Source: Bacillus carboniphilus (GTDB lineage: Bacteria; Bacillota; Bacilli; Bacillales; JC228). From it: a DNA stretch of 64,000 nt. Shown here piece by piece: positions 1-8,614 of the stretch. The translations under genes were made by a program, and so were the position numbers. The stretch's first letter is position 1. Each line of letters begins with the position of its first letter. Under the pieces are notes generated by a model. That model worked only from the letters and a program-made list of their open reading frames with translations, had not been told where the DNA came from and ran no database searches. The stretch lies in contig NZ_BAAADJ010000023.1 in assembly GCF_039522365.1 (NCBI RefSeq), forward strand, positions 222,414 through 286,413. The letters are read 5' to 3'.

Positions 1-670
1 AGATGTTGTCATGGGGCTAGAGAACAGGATCATATATGACCTTGTAGATGTTGTAGAAGGTCGCTGCAAATTACATCAGGCATTAGTTAAAGACAAGCGT
101 TTTAATGACTTACTTTACTTATTACCTGCTGCTCAAACCAGTGATAAAACTGCCGTCAACCCTGAACAAATGGAGGAATTGGTTGAGCGCTTGAAGCAAG
201 ATTATGATTATATCATTATTGACTGTCCAGCCGGAATCGAGCAAGGCTATAAAAATGCAGTGGCTGGCGCCGATCAAGCCATTGTTGTGACAACGCCAGA
301 GATTTCTTCGGTTCGTGACGCAGATAGAGTAATAGGTTTACTTGAAAAAGAAGAAGGCATGGAGCGTCCAAAACTCGTCATTAACCGTATTAGAAGTCAT
401 ATGATGAAAAATGGGGACATGCTAGATGTTGATGAAATTGCCACTCATTTGTCCATCGAACTACTAGGAATTGTCTTCGATGATGACCAAGTGATTAAAG
501 CATCGAATGATGGAGAGCCGATTGTAATGAACCCAAATAGTCGTGCTTCCATTGCGTATCGAAATATTGCACGTAGAATTCTTGGAGAGTCCGTTCCTCT
601 TCAACCATTGGATGCAAACGATAAAGGTATGTTTGCGAGATTGAAGAAGTTCTTTGGGGTTCGCGTCTAA
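1..670 (+). CDS. minD: Septum-site determining ATPase MinD (5' truncated by window edge)
   Basis: MinD is the membrane-associated Walker-type ATPase that recruits MinC and keeps FtsZ rings away from the poles and from completed septa. The reading frame is open from base 2, so only the N-terminal part, about 45 residues carrying the deviant Walker A loop, lies outside the window. Counting from the Met at base 11, the DCPAGIE switch motif is at residues 71-77. The C-terminus ends in a short basic amphipathic helix (FARLKKFF), the membrane-targeting sequence typical of MinD. The visible length plus about 45 residues matches the usual ~268 residues. It is presumably the last gene of an mre/min operon, since a strong terminator follows directly. 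Confidence 0.97.
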   Translation, partial: DVVMGLENRIIYDLVDVVEGRCKLHQALVKDKRFNDLLYLLPAAQTSDKTAVNPEQMEELVERLKQDYDYIIIDCPAGIEQGYKNAVAGADQAIVVTTPEISSVRDADRVIGLLEKEEGMERPKLVINRIRSHMMKNGDMLDVDEIATHLSIELLGIVFDDDQVIKASNDGEPIVMNPNSRASIAYRNIARRILGESVPLQPLDANDKGMFARLKKFFGVRV

Positions 671-687
671 GTAAAATAGAAAATGAA

Positions 688-731
688 AGAAGTGGAGATA
701 AAACGGTTCGTTTTATCTCCACTTCTTTTTT
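688..731 (+). terminator. Rho-independent terminator after minD
   Basis: A perfect 18-bp stem (688-705 with 709-726) encloses a 3-nt loop and is followed by a T tract. It closes the min operon and separates it from spoIVFA. Confidence 0.93.
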
Positions 732-819
732 ATTATACAATCCCCACAACAATCGATTCTATTTTTCTGGGACAGGTCATAGACTTGTACAAATGATTGA
801 ACCGGAAAGGTGGATCTAG

Positions 820-1581
820 ATGAATCGCGCTGATGAAATTAGAAAGCGAATTGCGAAACGCAAAAAAGAAAGAGTCCATAGAGAGTCAAATGAAAAGCGC
901 TCACTTCTTCTCCCAGAGATTGAGGAGCAACACGGATTTGAACGGATGATGTCCTATGAAACCGGACCTGAAAAAACACCTACATTATTCAGAAAAGAAG
1001 TCATCATTTTTAAAATTTTAGCTTCGGCGTGTTTATTTTTATTGACGGCTATTCTTTTCAAAAGTACGGGTAGTTCATTGGATTCTCTAAGAGTGTTTGT
1101 CGAGGATACATTTGAGAAGGACTTTCAGTTTGCAGCCGTTTCTGAATGGTATGAAGACCGATTTGGAGAGCCTTTAGCCTTTTTGCCAACGGATTCGACT
1201 GAGAACGAACCAAACATGATGGTGGAATATGCTGTACCAGCTTCAGGAAAAGTGACTCAATCTTTTACCATAAATGATCAAGGAGTAACGATAGAAACCG
1301 GAAAAGATGCACCAGTCAAGGCTGTCAAAGAAGGTGTTGTTGTTTTTGCAGGAAATAAAGATGATACGGGCCAAACTGTTATTATCCAGCACAGTGATGA
1401 AACCATCACTTGGTACGGTCACTTAAAAGATATATCGGTTTCTTATAATGATCGAGTATCAACAGGTAAAGAAGTAGGTGTGGTATCAGATAGCGACATT
1501 GGGAATAAGGGCGAATTTTATTTTGCTATCAAAAAAGGAAATGAATTTATTGACCCCATCCAGGTGATATCCTTTGAATAA
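820..1581 (+). CDS. spoIVFA: Stage IV sporulation protein FA (M23-fold, catalytically degenerate)
   Basis: SpoIVFA anchors and stabilises the SpoIVFB intramembrane protease, with BofA, in the outer forespore membrane and so holds back pro-sigma-K processing. The protein has a very basic cytoplasmic N-terminus (residues 1-25), one membrane segment at about 61-81 and a C-terminal M23 (LytM-like) fold from about residue 130. The M23 metal ligands look lost: the usual HxxxD region reads VTIETGKDA, and the final HxH strand reads EFYFAI. A structural rather than enzymatic role is therefore likely, as expected for the family. A GGAAAGGTGG sequence precedes ATG 820. The gene overlaps spoIVFB by 8 bases, so the pair is translationally coupled. 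B. subtilis expresses it under sigma-E; the upstream GGTCATA at 774-780 could be part of such a promoter, but I could not place a good -10. Confidence 0.93.
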   Translation: MNRADEIRKRIAKRKKERVHRESNEKRSLLLPEIEEQHGFERMMSYETGPEKTPTLFRKEVIIFKILASACLFLLTAILFKSTGSSLDSLRVFVEDTFEKDFQFAAVSEWYEDRFGEPLAFLPTDSTENEPNMMVEYAVPASGKVTQSFTINDQGVTIETGKDAPVKAVKEGVVVFAGNKDDTGQTVIIQHSDETITWYGHLKDISVSYNDRVSTGKEVGVVSDSDIGNKGEFYFAIKKGNEFIDPIQVISFE

Positions 1582-2440
1582 ATGGCTCCTTTTCTTTAAA
1601 AAAATACATATACATCCACTATTCTGGCTTGTTATGGGAATATCCATGATGACAGCTAGATTTACAGAAGTAATCGTACTATTTACGATTGTATTCCTAC
1701 ATGAATTAGGACATGGGCTTACGGCCCATTTTTTTTCATGGAGAATAAAAAAAATATCACTTCTTCCATTTGGTGGAGTAGCGGAAATGGACGAACATGG
1801 AAACCGACCGTTAAAAGAAGAACTGTTCGTAGTATTAGCGGGTCCCCTGCAACATGTTTGGATTCAGGCAGTATTATGGGGATTATATGATAACATGCTC
1901 ATTCATCCGGACGACTATAAACTATGGGCAAGTTTTAATGCGACAATCCTTTTAATAAATCTATTGCCGGCGTGGCCATTAGATGGGGGAAAACTCTTAT
2001 TTGTAGGACTCTCCTATTTCTGTACGTTCCGGAATGCTCACCTTTATACCCTTTATGTGACAGCAGTTATTTGTACGTTATCATTGATTACGATTCTATT
2101 GTGGAACCCATATCACCTAAATAGCTGGGTTATTTGGTTATTTCTTTTGTTTTCTCTCTGGAAGGAATGGAAGCAGAGACAATATGTGTTTATTCGGTTC
2201 CTACTTGAAAGGTATTACGGGAAGAAGAAGATTGAATACCGAAATGTACATTCCATTCAAGTCAATCCAGAAGTCCCGATACAAGATGTATTAGACTTAT
2301 TTCATCGTGGGCGAAAGCATAATATTCGGGTTAATGGAAGTGATCAATCCACAACCCTAGATGAAAATGAATTACTACATGCCTTTTTTGCTGATAAGCT
2401 TTACAAAGGGAAGGTTGGAGACTTATTGTATATGTACTAG
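1574..2440 (+). CDS. spoIVFB: Intramembrane metalloprotease SpoIVFB (pro-sigma-K processing)
   Basis: This is a site-2-protease-family zinc protease that cleaves pro-sigma-K in the mother cell. The zinc motif HELGH is at residues 43-47, and the third ligand Asp137 lies in NLLPAWPLDGG. These are the same positions as in the B. subtilis protein, which is also 288 residues. Several hydrophobic segments make up residues 10-200, and a C-terminal CBS-like domain occupies about 225-288. The start is TTG 1574, chosen because AGGTGAT (1562-1568) stands just upstream and the N-terminus then aligns with the family. It lies inside the end of spoIVFA, consistent with a two-gene operon whose products sit in one membrane complex. 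Confidence 0.97.
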   Translation: MNKWLLFFKKIHIHPLFWLVMGISMMTARFTEVIVLFTIVFLHELGHGLTAHFFSWRIKKISLLPFGGVAEMDEHGNRPLKEELFVVLAGPLQHVWIQAVLWGLYDNMLIHPDDYKLWASFNATILLINLLPAWPLDGGKLLFVGLSYFCTFRNAHLYTLYVTAVICTLSLITILLWNPYHLNSWVIWLFLLFSLWKEWKQRQYVFIRFLLERYYGKKKIEYRNVHSIQVNPEVPIQDVLDLFHRGRKHNIRVNGSDQSTTLDENELLHAFFADKLYKGKVGDLLYMY

Positions 2441-2463
2441 ACTCGCTTCCTGAGGTGACGAAA

Positions 2464-3906
2464 TTGAATGAAATCATTGTCAATATGACTACCTCCCAGC
2501 AACGATTTGCTTTATTAAAGAACGGAAAACTAGAGCACTTTTACATGGAACAACCTAACAATTATCTACCAGTCGGGACAATTTGTGTAGGGGTTGTGAA
2601 GGATGTTGTCGTTGGGATGAATGCAGCCTTTATCGAAATTGGTGAGGAAAAATTAGGGTTTCTTCATAAGGAGGATCTCCCTTCCTATCAATTATCTGGT
2701 TTCCCTTTAGAACAAAAGAAAAGTATGAGCATTTCAAAATTCTTACATAAAGGTGAGAAGGTTATCGTTCAGGTGAAAAAAGAACCGATTGGGGATAAAG
2801 GGGCAAGATTAACAGGGCTTGTTGAATGGCCAGGAACACATCTTATTTATTTACCCTACAGCCAGTATGTGGCAGTATCTAAAAAATTGGATTCATCCCT
2901 AGCAGAGAAATGGAGAGAGACGGCTAAGCAATGGTTGGATGGAAAAGAAGGTGTTCTAATTCGAACAAGTAGTGCTGAACAACCAGAAGAAACCGTTTAT
3001 CAAGAGCTCCTCCAATTAAAGGAACTAAGTCAAAAGCATGTTAATCAGCTCCCTTTTACGAAAGCACCTAAAGTATTATTTGAGCCCAATCGAATGTTCA
3101 AGGAACTTGAAGCGTTTCTTCAACGTCTAGAAGGTGGCATCATTTGGGTTGATCAAATGGACGCGTATAAATATTTTCAATCTAACTTACCTCCATCAGT
3201 TGAGTGGCAGGTTCGCTTGTATCAAGGCACTGAGGGTATTTTTAATCACTATCGACTCGAAGTTGAAATTGAGAAGCTGTTATCAAAGCATGTATGGTTA
3301 TCCAATGGAGCTAGTTTGACTATAGATGAAACAGAAGCACTTTGCTCCATAGATGTTAACACCGGGAAATTTATCGGAAAGAGCCATCAGCAACAAACCG
3401 TATTAAAAACGAATCAACTGGCCGCCGTAGAAGCGGCAAGACAAATCCGCTTACGTGACCTTGCTGGAATTATCGTGATTGATTTTATTGATTTGAAGTC
3501 AGAAGAACTAAGGGAAAGTGTAAGGCGAACCTTTATCCAAGAGACGAAAAAAGACCATAGAACGATACAGGTTGGCTCTTTTCATGAACTTGGCCTGTTA
3601 ATTTTGACTAGAAAAAGAACGGGAGATTCGTTGCGAAAAAGGTTAATGGTTCCCTGCTCGGTTTGTTCTGGATTGGGACAGGTTCATAGTCCAGAAGCTT
3701 TAGCTTTCACTTTACAAAGAGAGCTATTAGAAAAAAGAGATGCTGAAGTTATACATATTGAAGCGACTTCCGATGTAATGGATTGTTTCCAGAAAGGAAG
3801 GAACCCTCTCCAAACCCATCTAGAAGAAAGCTTGAAATTTAAGCTTGAGTTTCGTAGGATCGAACATCCTCATCCTTCTTATAAAATAACGCGAATTGAT
3901 GTATAA
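2464..3906 (+). CDS. rng: Ribonuclease E/G family endoribonuclease
   Basis: This single-strand-specific endoribonuclease cleaves 5'-monophosphorylated RNAs, and the family acts in mRNA decay and rRNA maturation. Counting from an upstream GTG at 2455, residues 40-130 form the S1-type RNA-binding domain. The catalytic magnesium ligands are D300 (SIDVNTG) and D343 (VIDFID), 43 residues apart as in E. coli RNase E D303/D346. The zinc-link cysteines are C401 and C404 (CSVCSGLG). There is no C-terminal scaffold domain, so it is RNase G-sized. TTG 2464 is the better start, because GAGGTGA (2452-2458) sits 5 nt before it and overlaps the GTG. As I recall, B. subtilis has no RNase E/G and has spoIVFB directly before rplU, so this is a lineage difference. 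Confidence 0.94.
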   Translation: MNEIIVNMTTSQQRFALLKNGKLEHFYMEQPNNYLPVGTICVGVVKDVVVGMNAAFIEIGEEKLGFLHKEDLPSYQLSGFPLEQKKSMSISKFLHKGEKVIVQVKKEPIGDKGARLTGLVEWPGTHLIYLPYSQYVAVSKKLDSSLAEKWRETAKQWLDGKEGVLIRTSSAEQPEETVYQELLQLKELSQKHVNQLPFTKAPKVLFEPNRMFKELEAFLQRLEGGIIWVDQMDAYKYFQSNLPPSVEWQVRLYQGTEGIFNHYRLEVEIEKLLSKHVWLSNGASLTIDETEALCSIDVNTGKFIGKSHQQQTVLKTNQLAAVEAARQIRLRDLAGIIVIDFIDLKSEELRESVRRTFIQETKKDHRTIQVGSFHELGLLILTRKRTGDSLRKRLMVPCSVCSGLGQVHSPEALAFTLQRELLEKRDAEVIHIEATSDVMDCFQKGRNPLQTHLEESLKFKLEFRRIEHPHPSYKITRIDV

Positions 3907-3934
3907 TAGAAGGCGTGTGTTACTCTATTTTTTA

Positions 3935-3964
3935 TTGACACTATGAGAAATAATATGGTATAGT
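3935..3964 (+). promoter_or_regulatory. Sigma-A promoter for the rplU leader
   Basis: TTGACA (3935-3940), an 18-bp spacer and TATAGT (3959-3964) place transcription start near 3971, at the 5' end of the L21 leader. Confidence 0.8.
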
Positions 3965-3970
3965 TTTTGA

Positions 3971-4063
3971 TGTTAGTTTGTAGCACCCGTGCTACAACCG
4001 CTCGGTCTTAGGTTATAAGATAAAGGTCCCCTTTACACCTAATGTCGGCGAGTCTGAGTCCAT
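3971..4063 (+). promoter_or_regulatory. Ribosomal protein L21 leader (autoregulatory mRNA structure)
   Basis: The untranslated leader starts with a TTGTAGCAC/GTGCTACAA hairpin (about 3978-3996), continues through ACCGCTCGGTC and ends just before the ribosome binding site. This matches the conserved Firmicute L21 leader family found ahead of rplU. It presumably lets L21 (or L27) repress its own operon. The recognition rests on remembered motif and position; a covariance-model match was not run. Confidence 0.8.
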
Positions 4064-4078
4064 AAGGAGGTGCCAAGT

Positions 4079-4387
4079 ATGTACGCAATTATCGAAACTG
4101 GTGGTAAACAACTTAAAGTTGAAGAAGGTCAAGCTATCTTCATTGAAAAGCTAGATGTTGAAGCTGGAGAAACTGTAACTTTTGATAAAGTTCTTTTCGT
4201 AGGTGGAGACGCAGTTAAAGTAGGTAGCCCAGTAGTTGAAGGTGCGACTGTAACTGCTAAAGTTGAAAAGCAAGGTCGTCAAAAGAAACTAGTAGTATTC
4301 AAGTATAAGGCGAAGAAAAACCAACGCAAAAAGCAAGGTCATCGTCAGCCATATACGAAAGTAGTTATTGAAAAAATCAACGCATAA
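4079..4387 (+). CDS. rplU: 50S ribosomal protein bL21
   Basis: bL21 binds 23S rRNA and is encoded beside L27 in nearly all bacteria. The N-terminus [11 protein letters not shown] and the basic C-terminal stretch [19 protein letters not shown] are diagnostic. ATG 4079 is the start: it gives the usual 102 residues and stands 8 nt after AAGGAGG (4064-4070). The upstream in-frame GTG at 4070 lies inside that ribosome binding site and is rejected. It is the first gene of the rplU-prp-rpmA operon, expressed from the TTGACA/TATAGT promoter through the L21 leader. Confidence 0.98.
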   Translation: MYAIIETGGKQLKVEEGQAIFIEKLDVEAGETVTFDKVLFVGGDAVKVGSPVVEGATVTAKVEKQGRQKKLVVFKYKAKKNQRKKQGHRQPYTKVVIEKINA

Positions 4388-4402
4388 GGCTGTTGATCAA
4401 TT

Positions 4403-4738
4403 ATGATTCGAGTAACAGTAAACAAAGATTCGAAAAGAATGACCTCTTTTCTTCTCGAAGGCCATGCTGAATTTGCGGAAGCTGGACAGGATTTAGTTTG
4501 TGCAGGAGCTTCGGCCGTAACCTTCGGCGCTATAAACGCTGTCGAGGACTTACTTGGTATTGAACTCCCTGTTGAACAAAGAGGTGGCGGCGGATATCTC
4601 CGTTGTACTTTACCGAATCTTGAGGATAAAGAAGTGGATGATAAAGTCCAATTGATCATGGCTTCAATGATCTCTTCTTTAGAAACGATACAAAGAGACT
4701 ATAAGTCATACATTAAAATAACCTACCACAAAAAGTAG
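4403..4738 (+). CDS. prp: Ribosomal-processing cysteine protease Prp
   Basis: Prp removes the N-terminal extension of ribosomal protein L27, a step essential in Staphylococcus aureus. The 111-residue protein has the family's catalytic dyad as His21 (LEGHAEFA) and Cys33 (DLVCAGASA), 12 residues apart as in the family. It sits between rplU and rpmA, and the following L27 carries the cleavable extension, so protease and substrate are co-encoded. The ribosome binding site before ATG 4403 is weak, so translation may be coupled to rplU 15 bases upstream. The B. subtilis name is ysxB. Confidence 0.95.
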   Translation: MIRVTVNKDSKRMTSFLLEGHAEFAEAGQDLVCAGASAVTFGAINAVEDLLGIELPVEQRGGGGYLRCTLPNLEDKEVDDKVQLIMASMISSLETIQRDYKSYIKITYHKK

Positions 4739-4750
4739 GAGGTGGAATAA

Positions 4751-5041
<291 letters not shown>

Positions 5042-5051
5042 GGGTTTAGAG

Positions 5052-5095
5052 GGCTCTAGTCTATATTTAGGCTAGAGCTTTCTTTTTTGTTTTTT
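5052..5095 (+). terminator. Rho-independent terminator after rpmA
   Basis: GCTCTAG (5053-5059) pairs with CTAGAGC (5072-5078), with additional inner pairs, and is followed by a T-rich run (5079-5096). Confidence 0.88.
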
Positions 5096-5204
5096 GAATA
5101 GTGATCTCATCCCCAAAAAAGAGCTTTAAAAGAGAAGTGCTATGGTTCTGAATGCTTATTTGTTATACTTACTAGTAAAATAGAAAAAAATTAGGGGAAA
5201 GATA

Positions 5205-5738
5205 ATGGGAGATCCTAAAAATGTAGTTGATATTCTTCGTCATGCACGTCATGACTGGTTAAATAAGCTCCAACTAATTAAAGGAAACCTTGAGCTTGGA
5301 AAAACAGAACGTGCAAAAGAGATTATTGATGAAATCATAATAGAAGCTAGACACGAATCTGATCTAAGTAACATTGGATTAAATCAGTTTTCAACATTTT
5401 TATTAACATATAATTGGAAACAACATTTTTTTATACTTGAATTTGAAGTATTAGAGCTCTCTGGTACATTTCCATTAGAAGACCAATACATAACTAATTG
5501 GTTAAAGGGACTATTTCAACACCTGGAAGAGTCGTTAAATCCATATGGAGAGAACCATGTTTCTTTATCGATAGAAGTAAAACCGGATTGGTCTCGATTT
5601 ATAGTAGATATTCGTGGAGAATTTTTGCCAGATGCTCACATTTTAAATTACATACATATGCATCCTATAACTAGAGGCACTATAGAAGTGGCAGATGAAA
5701 TGGATAGTGACTTATCCATTGAGATTACAATTAGTTAA
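5205..5738 (+). CDS. spo0B: Sporulation initiation phosphotransferase Spo0B
   Basis: Spo0B relays phosphate from Spo0F~P to Spo0A in the sporulation phosphorelay. The phospho-acceptor is His16 in RHDWLNKLQLIKGN, part of the N-terminal helical hairpin (residues 5-60) that dimerises into a four-helix bundle. Residues 65-177 form the degenerate GHKL-like C-terminal domain, which is poorly conserved across species. At 177 residues it is slightly shorter than the B. subtilis protein at the N-terminus. AGGGGAAAG precedes ATG 5205. It sits directly upstream of obg, as in other Bacilli; Obg is itself needed for Spo0A activation. Confidence 0.93.
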   Translation: MGDPKNVVDILRHARHDWLNKLQLIKGNLELGKTERAKEIIDEIIIEARHESDLSNIGLNQFSTFLLTYNWKQHFFILEFEVLELSGTFPLEDQYITNWLKGLFQHLEESLNPYGENHVSLSIEVKPDWSRFIVDIRGEFLPDAHILNYIHMHPITRGTIEVADEMDSDLSIEITIS

Positions 5739-5760
5739 GGTTTCGCTAGGAGGACAATAG

Positions 5761-7044
5761 ATGTTTGTCGATCAAGTTAAGATTTACGTAAAAGGTGGAG
5801 ACGGTGGAAACGGAATGGTCGCTTTCCGTCGTGAAAAATATGTACCAATGGGTGGTCCTGCCGGTGGAGACGGCGGTAAAGGAGCAGACGTTGTATTTGA
5901 AGTAGAAGAAGGCTTAAGAACATTAGTTGACTTTCGTTACAAAAGGCATTTTAAAGCTCCAAGAGGAGAGCATGGTATGTCTAAGAGCATGCATGGTAAA
6001 AATGCTCAAGATATGGTAGTCAAAGTACCACCAGGAACGGTTGTAAAAGTTGCTGATACAGGTGAAGTCATTGCAGACCTAACTCAACATGGACAAAGAG
6101 CAGTCGTTGCAAAAGGTGGAAGAGGTGGAAGAGGAAACATTCGTTTTGCTACACCTGCAAATCCAGCACCGGAATTGTCTGAAAATGGGGAACCAGGACA
6201 AGAGAGAGACATTATTTTAGAACTAAAATTATTAGCAGATGTAGGTTTAGTCGGGTTTCCTAGTGTCGGAAAGTCCACTTTACTGTCTGTAGTTTCCTCT
6301 GCCCGTCCCAAAATTGGGGAGTACCATTTCACAACGCTAGTACCAAACTTAGGAGTTGTTGAAACGGGAGATGGTCGTAGTTTTGTTATGGCAGACTTAC
6401 CTGGTCTAATTGAAGGAGCTCACCAAGGCGTGGGACTTGGCTTCCAATTCTTACGTCATATTGAGAGAACCCGTGTCATTGTACATGTGATTGATATGGC
6501 CGCTGTTGAAGGAAGAGACCCATATGATGACTTTGTGACAATCCAACAGGAAATGGAGCAATATAATCTTCGTTTGTCAGAGCGTCCAATGATTATTGTA
6601 GCGAATAAGATGGACGTTCCAGAAGCAGAGGAAAACCTGAAGACCTTTAAAGAAAAGTTGGACAAGGATTATCCAATCTTCCCAATCTCAGCTGTTACAC
6701 GTGATGGGGTTCGAGATTTACTCTTTATGGTAGCGGATGTTCTCGAAGACACGCCTGAGTTCCCATTAGATATTGAGGAGCCAAAGGAAGAGCGAGTACT
6801 TTATAAACATGAAAGTAAAGAGTCGGAGTTCAATATTCAACGTGAGCCGGATGGCACCTTCGTTGTTTTCGGAGAAAAGTTGGAACGTTTGTTTAAGATG
6901 ACTGATTTTACAAGAGACGAATCTGTGAAAAGATTTGCTCGTCAGCTAAGAGGTATGGGTATTGATGAAGCACTAAGACAAAGAGGTGCTACTGACGGGG
7001 ATATCGTCCGTATTATGGACTATGAGTTTGAGTTTATTGATTAA
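5761..7044 (+). CDS. obg: Essential ribosome-associated GTPase Obg
   Basis: Obg is a GTPase for late 50S assembly that is also linked to the stress and sporulation response. The glycine-rich Obg fold spans residues 1-158. The G domain has the P-loop GFPSVGKS at 165-172, DLPG at 212-215 and NKMD at 282-285. The C-terminal OCT domain spans about 345-427. Its 427 residues match the usual length. TAGGAGGACAATAG gives a strong ribosome binding site before ATG 5761, 22 bases after spo0B, so the two are co-transcribed. Confidence 0.98.
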   Translation: MFVDQVKIYVKGGDGGNGMVAFRREKYVPMGGPAGGDGGKGADVVFEVEEGLRTLVDFRYKRHFKAPRGEHGMSKSMHGKNAQDMVVKVPPGTVVKVADTGEVIADLTQHGQRAVVAKGGRGGRGNIRFATPANPAPELSENGEPGQERDIILELKLLADVGLVGFPSVGKSTLLSVVSSARPKIGEYHFTTLVPNLGVVETGDGRSFVMADLPGLIEGAHQGVGLGFQFLRHIERTRVIVHVIDMAAVEGRDPYDDFVTIQQEMEQYNLRLSERPMIIVANKMDVPEAEENLKTFKEKLDKDYPIFPISAVTRDGVRDLLFMVADVLEDTPEFPLDIEEPKEERVLYKHESKESEFNIQREPDGTFVVFGEKLERLFKMTDFTRDESVKRFARQLRGMGIDEALRQRGATDGDIVRIMDYEFEFID

Positions 7045-7092
7045 TTTTTCTACCAAGATATAGATCAGAGAAGACAACTGGGGGAGTGAACC

Positions 7093-7965
7093 ATGAAGAT
7101 TGGATACTTAGGTCCACAAACAACCTTTACGCATGAGGCAGCGATGACGTTCTTTCCAAAAGGTGAGCTCATCCCTTTTACAACAATACCGGCAACAATG
7201 GATGGATTACAAAATGGAGATGTGGATGTAGCAGTTGTCCCCATTGAGAATACATTAGAGGGTTCCGTGAATATTACAATGGATTACTTAATTCACGAAA
7301 CCCATGAACCTATTGTGGCGGAATTGATTTTACCAATAAAGCAACATTTAATGGTGCTTCCACAATATGCAGAAGAATGGACCTCGATGGAGAAAATTTA
7401 TTCGCATTCACATGCTTTGGCACAATGTCACCGTTTTTTACATGAACACCTTTCCAATGTGCCAAAAGAAGAGACGACTTCAACAGCAGCTGCTGCCCTA
7501 AAAGTTAGTCAGGAGAGTAGCCGGAATATAGGAGCCATAGCCAATGAGCTAGCAGCAAATCATCATGGACTCAAGATAGTAAAAAAAGATATCCACGATT
7601 CTAAAAATAACCATACAAGGTTTGCTATTCTTTCAAAAGAATCGTTTAAAAATCATGGGGAGCATCAAGGAATCCTTCTTAAATCTCATAAAACGACCAT
7701 TACCGTAACATTGCCGATGGATGAAGCTGGGACATTACATCAAGTTTTATCTGCATTTGCATGGAGAAAATTGAACTTGAGTAAAATTGAATCCAGGCCG
7801 ATGAAAACGGGTCTAGGACATTACTACTTCATTATTGATATAGAAAAAAAGTGGGATGATGTGTTAATACCTGGAGCGATTCAGGAACTGGAGGCAATCG
7901 GTTGTGGGGTAAGAATCCTTGGGACTTATCCTTCTTATAGTCGAACAGTACCAAATAATAAGTAA
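7093..7965 (+). CDS. pheA: Prephenate dehydratase
   Basis: This monofunctional enzyme converts prephenate to phenylpyruvate in phenylalanine synthesis. Residues 1-180 form the periplasmic-binding-protein-like catalytic domain, with the signature NNHTRFAIL containing T175-R176-F177. The ACT regulatory domain (about 200-280) carries the ESRP motif at 233-236 that binds phenylalanine for feedback inhibition. GGGGGAG precedes ATG 7093. In B. subtilis a small ACT-domain gene (pheB) lies between obg and pheA; here only 48 bases separate them, so pheB is absent from this position. Confidence 0.96.
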   Translation: MKIGYLGPQTTFTHEAAMTFFPKGELIPFTTIPATMDGLQNGDVDVAVVPIENTLEGSVNITMDYLIHETHEPIVAELILPIKQHLMVLPQYAEEWTSMEKIYSHSHALAQCHRFLHEHLSNVPKEETTSTAAAALKVSQESSRNIGAIANELAANHHGLKIVKKDIHDSKNNHTRFAILSKESFKNHGEHQGILLKSHKTTITVTLPMDEAGTLHQVLSAFAWRKLNLSKIESRPMKTGLGHYYFIIDIEKKWDDVLIPGAIQELEAIGCGVRILGTYPSYSRTVPNNK

Positions 7966-8006
7966 GAAAAGCGGGCATTAACGGAAACTGTGTCCGGCTA
8001 AAGTAA

Positions 8007-8050
8007 AAAGGATGAGCAGAAACCTAGTTTTCTGCTCATCCTTTATTTAT
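8007..8050. terminator. Bidirectional terminator between pheA and niaR
   Basis: A 16-bp stem (8007-8022 with 8029-8044) encloses a 6-nt loop, with A-rich sequence on the left and T-rich sequence on the right. It can end both pheA (+) and niaR (-). Confidence 0.9.
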
Positions 8051-8067
8051 ATGGCTTATCACACCGT

Positions 8068-8601
8068 TTAACTTGGAATCACTAAGAACCCAGCTCTTTT
8101 CAATGCCTCTTCAACCTCATCTAGCTGTTCTTCATTTTGGGCTGATATGGTATGTAGGTGATAGCCTTCGGTTAGCTCGGAAAGTAATGCGGCTTTTTTC
8201 TTTTTAATTTGCTCCATAAACAAGCCAACCTCACGGCGGTTAGAGACCATCACTGAAGCCTTTAAATCACCGTATATGGGATGTTCAATGGTTACATCTT
8301 TCACGGTTACACCGTAGTCAACGATAAGCTGTAATTCCTCTTCCGTTCTTTCAGGTGGATGATAACTGGCAATAATCCGTTCAAATTTGGTTGCTGGTTC
8401 TTTTTCCATATAGACATAGCCCTGGCTTGTAGCCATGATAGGCTCATTTTTGGCCTTTAGGAGGGTGATATCTCCTACTATTACTTGTCTACTGACATTA
8501 GCTTGTTTAGCGAGCTCGCTTCCTGTCAGTGGCTCTTGTGATTGCTTTAACAGATTTAAAATGTAATTCCTTCTATCCTCACCTAATAATTTGTCACTCA
8601 T
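8068..8601 (-). CDS. niaR: Nicotinate-responsive NAD biosynthesis repressor NiaR (YrxA)
   Basis: NiaR represses NAD synthesis and salvage genes when nicotinate is plentiful. It has an N-terminal winged helix (about residues 8-60, SRQVIVGDITLLK being the recognition region) and a C-terminal 3H domain with metal-binding histidines in EHPIYGDL and YHLHTI. I start it at ATG 8601: GAAAGGAGAGGG lies just upstream and the product then begins MSDKLLGEDRR, 177 residues, close to the B. subtilis length. A longer frame from 8637 would overlap nifS. It lies 13 bases after nifS in a divergent pair with nadBCA, so it probably controls its own operon. Confidence 0.95.
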   Translation of the reverse strand: MSDKLLGEDRRNYILNLLKQSQEPLTGSELAKQANVSRQVIVGDITLLKAKNEPIMATSQGYVYMEKEPATKFERIIASYHPPERTEEELQLIVDYGVTVKDVTIEHPIYGDLKASVMVSNRREVGLFMEQIKKKKAALLSELTEGYHLHTISAQNEEQLDEVEEALKRAGFLVIPS

Positions 8602-8614
8602 ACTCCCTCTCCTT

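Noticed and set aside
495..752. 85-residue frame on the minus strand over minD and its terminator
   Set aside because: It runs antisense to conserved minD codons and through the terminator, with no ribosome binding site or family resemblance.
4070..4078. rplU starting at GTG 4070
   Set aside because: The codon is part of the AAGGAGGTG ribosome binding site; ATG 4079 gives the universal MYAII N-terminus.
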